Positions 60,001 to 64,000 of a stretch of 64,000 nucleotides of DNA are shown one piece after another. The notes beneath the pieces were generated by a model that was not told where the DNA came from, did no database searches, and was given only the letters and a program-made list of their open reading frames with translations. Origin of the DNA: Calonectria ilicicola. Lineage: Eukaryota; Ascomycota; Sordariomycetes; Hypocreales; Nectriaceae. Position 1 is the stretch's first letter, and every line of letters starts with the position of its first letter. The position numbers were made by a program, and so were the translations under genes. The stretch is taken from the NCBI GenBank assembly GCA_020809705.1, contig CP085832.1:1116001-1180000 (forward strand), written 5' to 3'.

Positions 60001-60152
60001 CAGATTGACCCAGCCTGGTACAAATAGTAAATCTGCCAATACAATTTGTTTCAAGTCATCGAAAGGAAGAAAAATATCGAGCTTACAATGATTGTGCGAA
60101 TTCAGACCAAAAAGAAAGCTTGTCTTGGACATTCTCTCGCGATGCCTTACCT
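57022..60152. other. Intergenic region, no supportable gene
   Basis: 3.1 kb between the channel gene's promoter and the dehydrogenase 3' end. Contains an A+T-rich imperfect inverted repeat at about 57495-57605 and the long hairpin at 59363-59504. Short frames (under 95 codons) have no features. Confidence 0.5.
59363..59504. repeat. 142-nt near-complete hairpin (35-bp arms)
   Basis: The arms 59363-59397 and 59470-59504 are inverted copies differing at one position in 35. Inside, 59412-59426 and 59442-59456 form a second stem with 13 of 15 positions paired, closing a 15-nt loop. RNA from either strand would fold into one long stem with an internal bulge. No TA or longer duplication flanks it. 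Candidates are a palindromic MITE or a small-RNA (milRNA-like) precursor. Confidence 0.8.
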
Positions 60153-61189
60153 TCAATACTCAAACTCTTGTCCTACCAGCCGCTCGGCCAGCTTCCATAC
60201 TCTTTCACTCTCCGCTTTGGCCATTGCCCAGGGAAACACCTCAGTTCCGAGGGGGTCACAAGCTTGACAATCTGCAAAGTATGCACCATTGTTCTTTGCC
60301 ACATCCGGCGAGAATGATGTGTACACATGAGTTGCGACGGCTTGCTCTGGGGTCTTGAAATCAAAGTTTGCACGTCCGACAATTGACCATCTGTTACCCA
60401 TTTCGACATCCACTTGGCGAAGAGCAGCTCCATATTCTCCCGCCCACCAGTCTGAGAGACCATCCAGACCTCCCGCATTAATAACGCCGGGGTGCAGGCT
60501 GGCTGCTACCAAGCCTCTCTTACTCAACTTTTCAGCCAATGCAACTGAAAAGAGGTTGTTTCCAGTTTTGGATTGCCCGTATGCTCGCCACATATCATAC
60601 ACCTTGCCATCCTACAAATCTTAAATCAGGTTTTTGTTGTGCTTCTGTCAGTTCAACCTACCTGGAAGTTGTAGTCATAGCGGACGGGGGAAAGGCGGTG
60701 GCCGCTCGAGGATACATTTACCACTCGTGGGCTCATGGATTGCAAAACTTTATCCATGATGAGGTTTGTGAATAGAAATGGCCCCAAAAAATTGTTTGCA
60801 AAATGGCGTTCGAAACCGTCTTCGGTAAGTTCGAATGGAACAGCCATAATTTCAGCGCTGTTGACAACCACATCAATATGGGGAACATCCTCCCAGGCAA
60901 TCACCCTCTCAGCTGCCTCATGAATACTCTCGAAAGAGTCCAACTTTATTTCCAACACCTTGACAATCATATCCTTAGTACCAGTAATTGATTCCGCCGT
61001 TTCCTGTAATTTTTCAGCGCCCCGGCTCGCGAGGATCATGATTCGGGGCGAGTGCTCGGCAATTGTCTGGGCAAACATTGCGCCAAGACTTCCAGGCGAG
61101 GCGCCCGTTATAAGCACTGTCTTGCCCTTGATTTGAGAAGCAAGGTCCCGGGCGACCTGCCCTGCTTCTGTTTCCCTTGTGTACGCCAT
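60153..61189 (-). CDS. Short-chain dehydrogenase/reductase (retinol dehydrogenase / WWOX-like)
   Basis: Rossmann-fold NAD(P) oxidoreductase of the classical/extended SDR superfamily, 328 residues. Exons on the minus strand 61189-60662 and 60611-60153 with a 50-bp intron. The nucleotide-binding turn is KTVLITGASPGSLGAMFAQ (TGxxxGxxG spacing), followed by ILASRGAEKL. The usual NNAG after strand 4 reads VVNSAEIM, a divergence at that motif. The catalytic Ser is in RVVNVSSSGHR and the Tyr-Lys pair in AYGQSKTGNN. SLHPGVI follows, as in retinol-dehydrogenase-like fungal SDRs. The Ser-Tyr-Lys triad is intact so it should be active; the substrate cannot be told. It is not adjacent to any other metabolic gene except the unexplained fragment upstream. 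Confidence 0.93.
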
Positions 61190-61608
61190 GGATATTTTAG
61201 CAGTGGAGTGTATTGGAGCAATATTAGCAAGAGAATGGAGGTGAAAAGTGCAAGTTGCAAAACAATTGATTGCGCCTTCGGAGAAGCAGATGGCCTCCTA
61301 ACCTCAATAAGTATCCTGTACCACTAATGGGGAATTTGTCCCAACATGCTGGCAGAGTTCAGGACGGGTATATTCCGTAGTTATCGGGCGCGGAGTGCGA
61401 CATCCGGACTTTGGCAACACCCTAAGTCCGAACTCCCGCATCCTTGCATTCACTACACTGCGACACCCTCCTCTAAACGTCGGCCACATTTTTGCGAGGG
61501 CAATGAATTGGCAATTGTTATGATCAAATAAGTGATAACATGGACCGAAGTCCAAGTTAATCCTATGTTTCCCGGTCGAGAATAAGAATGAAAGCAAGAC
61601 TTGCATTT
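61190..61608. promoter_or_regulatory. Promoter side of the dehydrogenase gene, with imperfect palindrome
   Basis: Contains an imperfect inverted repeat at 61390-61439: GCGGAGT..CCGGACTT on the left, AAGTCCGAACTCCCGC on the right. CGG/CCG-containing palindromes of this kind are typical binding sites of Zn2Cys6 regulators, which would suit an inducible dehydrogenase; that is inference. Confidence 0.4.
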
Positions 61609-61899
61609 CCATGGCTCAAGGTAGTTCTGCATATTCAGATCCATCTTAGTTAAACTTTCTCGGCTGTTCCACTGAGCACCTGCATCAAAAGTACCAAAAA
61701 TAACAGTCAGCTGAAGCTGATCTAGTTTAAACCCGTAGATCCCGGGGGTTTCCCCTTCCGCAACGGCAGGAGCATTATTGCCTGTCACCTTTGTCAGAAA
61801 CTGCAGCTTACTTGAGCTGTCTGTGTCCCTCATGCCAAAATACGTCAAAGGTGTATCCGATGAAGTGAGAATATGGCGGCTTCGGGGTCCATTGATTGA
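61609..61899 (-). pseudogene. Coding-like fragment, unrecognised
   Basis: The minus strand from 61899 is open for 97 codons up to about 61609 and reads as a credible protein rather than random sequence (HILTSSDTPLTYFGMRDTD, then AEGETPGIYGFKLDQLQLTV, FGTFDAGAQWNSRESLTKM). A stop (TAA) lies directly upstream with no acceptor site, and no plausible start precedes it. Downstream the frame continues but loses protein-like character. It could be an internal exon of an unfound gene or a truncated relic. I do not recognise the family. Confidence 0.3.
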
Positions 61900-62294
61900 T
61901 TAAATAAGAATTAAATTTGAAGTATTGGAATTTCCTAGTAACGACTACATTCTAACCCAAAGTATTACGGACGAATCTTTGGTTTGGATCCCATGTGCTC
62001 CGTCTGTACACTCAGCGATCCGCTTCTGGCTGGCTCATGCAATCAATTAAAGTGGCGACGCGTTAATTGAGCCCCTCGACGCGCCTAGACGCGTCCCGCC
62101 CATCTCCAATTAGCGCTGGCCACCGTGTCCCACCTAAATCCTTACTACAGCAAAACTTCCTGGTTTCCCCCACAACCGCAACCAACACAAACTGGCCTTC
62201 AGCTTCAACAAGTTCCTCCCACCCACACAGCGCGAGGTGCAGCAGGCGAGCAACCGATTCGGCCCCTCGAGATAAAACACCAGTGTCGCCCGCC
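61900..62294. promoter_or_regulatory. MCM6 promoter region
   Basis: 395 bp upstream of the MCM6 start. It contains ACGCGT-type motifs (GGCGACGCGTTAA at about 62054 and AGACGCGTCCC at about 62088). ACGCGT is the MluI cell-cycle box bound by MBF in yeasts, which drives G1/S transcription of replication genes, so two such sites here fit an MCM gene well. Confidence 0.55.
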
Positions 62295-64000
62295 ATGGCC
62301 ACCCCAAGCGACACCGGATTCATGATGTCCGACGCCCCTTCACGGGGCGCCGCAACTCCCAGCAGACGCAACAACTATGGCTACCCCTCGTCGGTGGCAG
62401 GTCGGCCTCGAGGCCCTCCCTCTGAGGCCATGGGCGCACCCACTCCCAGCGACTATGGTGGCGAGGCAGATGGCTTTGCCGACGACCAGGTGCCCCGAAG
62501 CTCGAGGATCCCAGGTACCGCCACTATTCCCCGTGTCGAGGATCGAATTGGCCTGCTGGTCCAGGAGCATTTCGAGTCCTTTATCGAGAAGTGAGTAGAG
62601 AGCGTGCGGAGGACAAAGATAGGTCACTAACATACTGCAACAGCTTCGTCGAAGACCCTCTTTCATCAGGTGCCCCAGCTTCCAGCGCTGTCACCACCGA
62701 CAAATACTACGTTGCCCAAATCAAGGGCATGAAGGCTTACCAGCTCTCCACCTTTTACGTCGACTACAAGCATCTCGCCTCATTCGAGAATGGCAGCTTG
62801 GCAGACGGTGTCATGCGCCAGTACTACCGTTTCCTCCCCTTCCTTACTGCCGCACTTCACAACATGATTGCCAAGTACGAGCCTCAATACTTCCGCGAGC
62901 ATCGACAGCCCACCGCCTCGAGCAACCTGACTACCTCGGCCGCCAGCAATCTGGGCTCTGCCAGCCAGTCTGACTCGTCCCATCACAAAAATGAGCACCA
63001 GCAGACGGACAAGCTGTTTTCCATTGCCTTCTACAACTTGCCCCTCGTGTCAAGAGTGCGAGCTCTCCGAGCCACCAACATTGGTCAACTCCTTTCCATC
63101 TCTGGAACTGTCACTCGAACATCAGAAGTCCGCCCTGAGCTGTCTCTAGCTACCTTTGTCTGTGAAGCTTGCCGCACTGTTGTCCCCCATGTCGAGCAGA
63201 CTTTCCGATATACCGAACCTACACAATGTCCCAATGACACCTGCCAGAACCGCATCGCCTGGCAGCTAGATATCCGCCACAGCACATTTGTCGATTGGCA
63301 AAAGGTCCGAATCCAGGAGAACAGCTCCGAAATTCCCACCGGAAGCATGCCCCGAACGATGGATGTGATCCTCCGTGGTGAGATTGTTGATCGAGCCAAG
63401 GCCGGTGAAAAGTGCATCTTCACTGGTGCCCTGATTGTTGTTCCTGATGTTAGTCAATTGGGTCTTCCTGGTCTGCGGCCAACTGCTATCCGAGATGATC
63501 GCAACGCGCCCCGAGGAGCTGACGCTGGTGGTGCTGGAGTCAGTGGTCTCAAGGCCCTCGGTGTACGTGATTTGACTTATCGCTTGGCCTTCCTTGCCTG
63601 CATGGTCACGCCAGACAACACTTCTTCTGGCCAATCGGCCGCTCAAGGTGCTGCCGATGTCGTAAATGCACTGACTCAGAACAACGCCAACGAGGGTGAT
63701 GAGTCGGTTGAAGATGCCCAAGCCGCCGTTCTAGCATCTATGAACCCCTCCGAGATTGAAGACCTCCGAGCAATGGTGCACGGTGACCACATCTACTCTC
63801 GCCTTGTCCAGTCCATCGCTCCCATGGTGTACGGCCACGAAGTTGTCAAGAAGGGTCTTTTGCTACAGCTCATGTCAGGTGTCCACAAGACAACTCCTGA
63901 AGGCATGCAGCTTCGAGGTGACATCAACATTTGCATTGTTGGTGATCCTTCAACATCGAAGTCCCAATTCCTCAAGTATGTTTGCTCCTTCGCTCCCCGT
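62295..64000 (+). CDS. MCM6: DNA replication licensing factor Mcm6, 3' part cut by window edge
   Basis: Subunit of the Mcm2-7 replicative helicase. Exons 62295-62590 and 62644 onward, with a 53-bp intron (branch-like CTAAC at about 62628). I chose the ATG at 62295 (MATPSDTGFMMSDAPSRG); the frame is open about 75 codons upstream without another ATG. After a disordered N-terminus the MCM N-domain starts at about residue 85 (RIGLLVQEHFESFIE). The zinc-binding cysteines are in FVCEACRTVV and TQCPNDTCQ. The OB-fold segment IVVPDVSQLGLPGL is characteristic of Mcm6. The AAA+ domain begins with MVYGHEVVKKGLLLQL and Walker A IVGDPSTSKSQFLKYV, just before the edge. About 550 residues are present; the ATPase half (Walker B, arginine finger, winged helix) lies outside. 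Confidence 0.96.

Noticed and set aside
1..64000. CRISPR arrays, phage genes, operons with ribosome binding sites
   Set aside because: The window is eukaryotic; spliced genes and fungal families throughout, no regularly spaced repeats.

Overview
This window is nuclear DNA from a filamentous ascomycete fungus, most likely a Sordariomycete and plausibly Hypocreales. The evidence is short introns (about 47-75 bp) with GT..AG ends and CTAAC-type branch sites, translation elongation factor 3 (a fungal-type factor), a TRPY1/Yvc1-type vacuolar channel, a GYF protein beginning MPSNLPSSFASAAAG, and GC-rich coding separated by long, poorer intergenic stretches. The lower rank is inference; nothing here fixes a genus.

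Layout. 1-1307 (-): 5' three quarters of an aldehyde dehydrogenase, cut by the left edge. 4319-6212 (+): 14-TM MFS exporter. 7102-8253 (+): pantothenate synthetase. 8596-11250 (-): PlsB/GNPAT-type glycerolipid acyltransferase, divergent from 11808-12494 (+), RNase P/MRP subunit Pop4. 15505-20451 (+): large GYF-domain protein. 21059-24223 (-): TTC27/Emw1-type TPR protein. 24.2-31.9 kb: 7.6 kb with no supportable gene. 31854-33666 (+): amino acid permease. 33.7-39.5 kb: accessory, A+T-richer stretch holding three related copies (A, B, C) of an unrecognised gene family, at least two of them damaged. 39524-39621 (+): intron-containing tRNA-Leu(AAG). 40679-44406 (-): elongation factor 3. 47742-51797 (+): seven-exon orphan gene with two apparent GC-AG introns. 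52080-52278: TA-flanked MITE. 52961-53653 (+): macro-domain protein. 54569-57021 (-): TRPY1/Yvc1 channel. 59363-59504: 142-nt near-complete hairpin. 60153-61189 (-): short-chain dehydrogenase. 61609-61899 (-): orphan coding-like fragment. 62295-64000 (+): MCM6, cut by the right edge.

Most recognised genes are conserved housekeeping functions (translation, RNA processing, DNA replication, CoA and glycerolipid synthesis) mixed with transporters. They are individually transcribed, and I see no biosynthetic cluster or operon-like unit. The parts most likely to be new are the A/B/C family around 36-39 kb, the MITE, the 142-nt hairpin, the orphan gene and its GC-AG introns, and the fragment at 61.6-61.9 kb. 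Intron boundaries were worked out by hand from splice consensus, phase and family continuity, without transcript evidence.
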